The translations under genes and the position numbers were made by a program. The notes beneath the pieces were generated by a model. The model saw only the letters and a program-made list of their open reading frames with translations, was not told the origin of the DNA and did not search any database. Source: Eubacterium sp. (GTDB lineage: Bacteria; Bacillota; Clostridia; Lachnospirales; Lachnospiraceae). From it: DNA of 64,000 nucleotides. The stretch is from positions 38,584 to 102,583 of the forward strand of contig JAETSX010000051.1 of assembly GCA_021769425.1 (NCBI GenBank). Direction: 5' to 3'. This document shows, in pieces, positions 63,884 through 64,000 of this stretch (position 1 is its first letter; each line of letters starts with the position of its first letter).

Positions 63884-64000
63884 ATGAGTGAGTATATACA
63901 CAAATCGCACAATGTATCAGTGGTTATGTATCATTTTGTGTGTCCAGCCAAGTATCGGCGAGTAGTAATAGATGATGAAGTAGACCAGGTTATCCGGAAA
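63884..64000 (+). mobile_element. 5' part of an IS200/IS605-type TnpA transposase gene
   Basis: The last 117 bp encode MSEYIHKSHNVSVVMYHFVC, then PAKYRRVVIDDEVDQV, the highly conserved N-terminus of Y1 (HUH) transposases of the IS200/IS605 group. The ribosome site AAAGGGGAATTGTGGG precedes the ATG. A small hairpin CAGGG / CCCTG near 63789-63803 could belong to the left end. The remainder is beyond the window. Confidence 0.88.

Overview
The window looks like a chromosomal segment of a gut Lachnospiraceae-type Firmicute. Supporting signs are a glgC/glgD pair, Veg, a SipL-type spore-coat morphogenesis protein, a DUF6465-like protein, a DnaD/DnaI primosome pair, SpoVG, a Bce-type bacitracin module, several XRE regulators and clostridial GGAGG ribosome sites. 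No rRNA, tRNA or CRISPR array was seen. Identifications rest on motif and family recognition by eye; no database was searched.

Layout. 1-5.3 kb: end of a HAD hydrolase, GNAT, purine permease, CDF metal transporter, a Crh-like HPr without the catalytic histidine, a DUF6465-like protein. 5.3-12.1 kb: a receiver domain fused to a RelQ-like (p)ppGpp synthetase, then BceR/BceS/BceA/BceB-like genes with a GNAT gene on the other strand. 12.3-20.4 kb: prs, dnaI-like, dnaD-like, a DnaA-box cluster, murC, glgC, glgD, spoVG. 20.5-26.6 kb: an AAA/PD-(D/E)XK protein and a beta-glucoside PTS operon (antiterminator, IIBCA, 6-phospho-beta-glucosidase) behind a RAT/terminator switch. 26.7-34 kb: a phosphoglucomutase remnant, NUDIX, LacI, a deletion scar joining a sugar-binding lipoprotein to an SGNH hydrolase, and a GH1-mannose-6-phosphate isomerase fusion. 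34.1-35.8 kb: an unrecognised membrane gene pair. 36-44.4 kb: uppP, pth, mfd, a foldase-like lipoprotein, and an ApbE/NusG_II/Gx-transporter trio resembling fmnB-eetA-eetB. 44.5-48.4 kb: a degraded region with XRE regulators, a twice-frameshifted aminotransferase and glycosyltransferase and Ig-domain fragments. 49-54 kb: a large fibronectin-like surface protein behind a poly-G tract, and an Rpn nuclease. 54.2-59.1 kb: a heterodimeric ABC exporter whose first half is broken, and dinB. 59.4-64 kb: an unknown/59-aa/PIN operon, veg, sipL-like, an ECF sigma factor and the start of an IS200-type transposase.

Two families of small non-autonomous repeats recur. The first has three full copies of exactly 142 bp with GTAACAGTTCAG ends and perfect 8-bp target duplications. 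The second is about 95-101 bp, inserts at TA, and is open in one frame. Many genes also carry short in-frame tandem repeats (histidine kinase, foldase-like lipoprotein, Rpn).

Most notable for follow-up: the REC-alarmone synthetase fusion, the expandable repeat inside the kinase phosphotransfer domain, the probable AUU start of the antiterminator, the GH1-ManA fusion, the three-gene PIN operon, and the two mobile repeat families.
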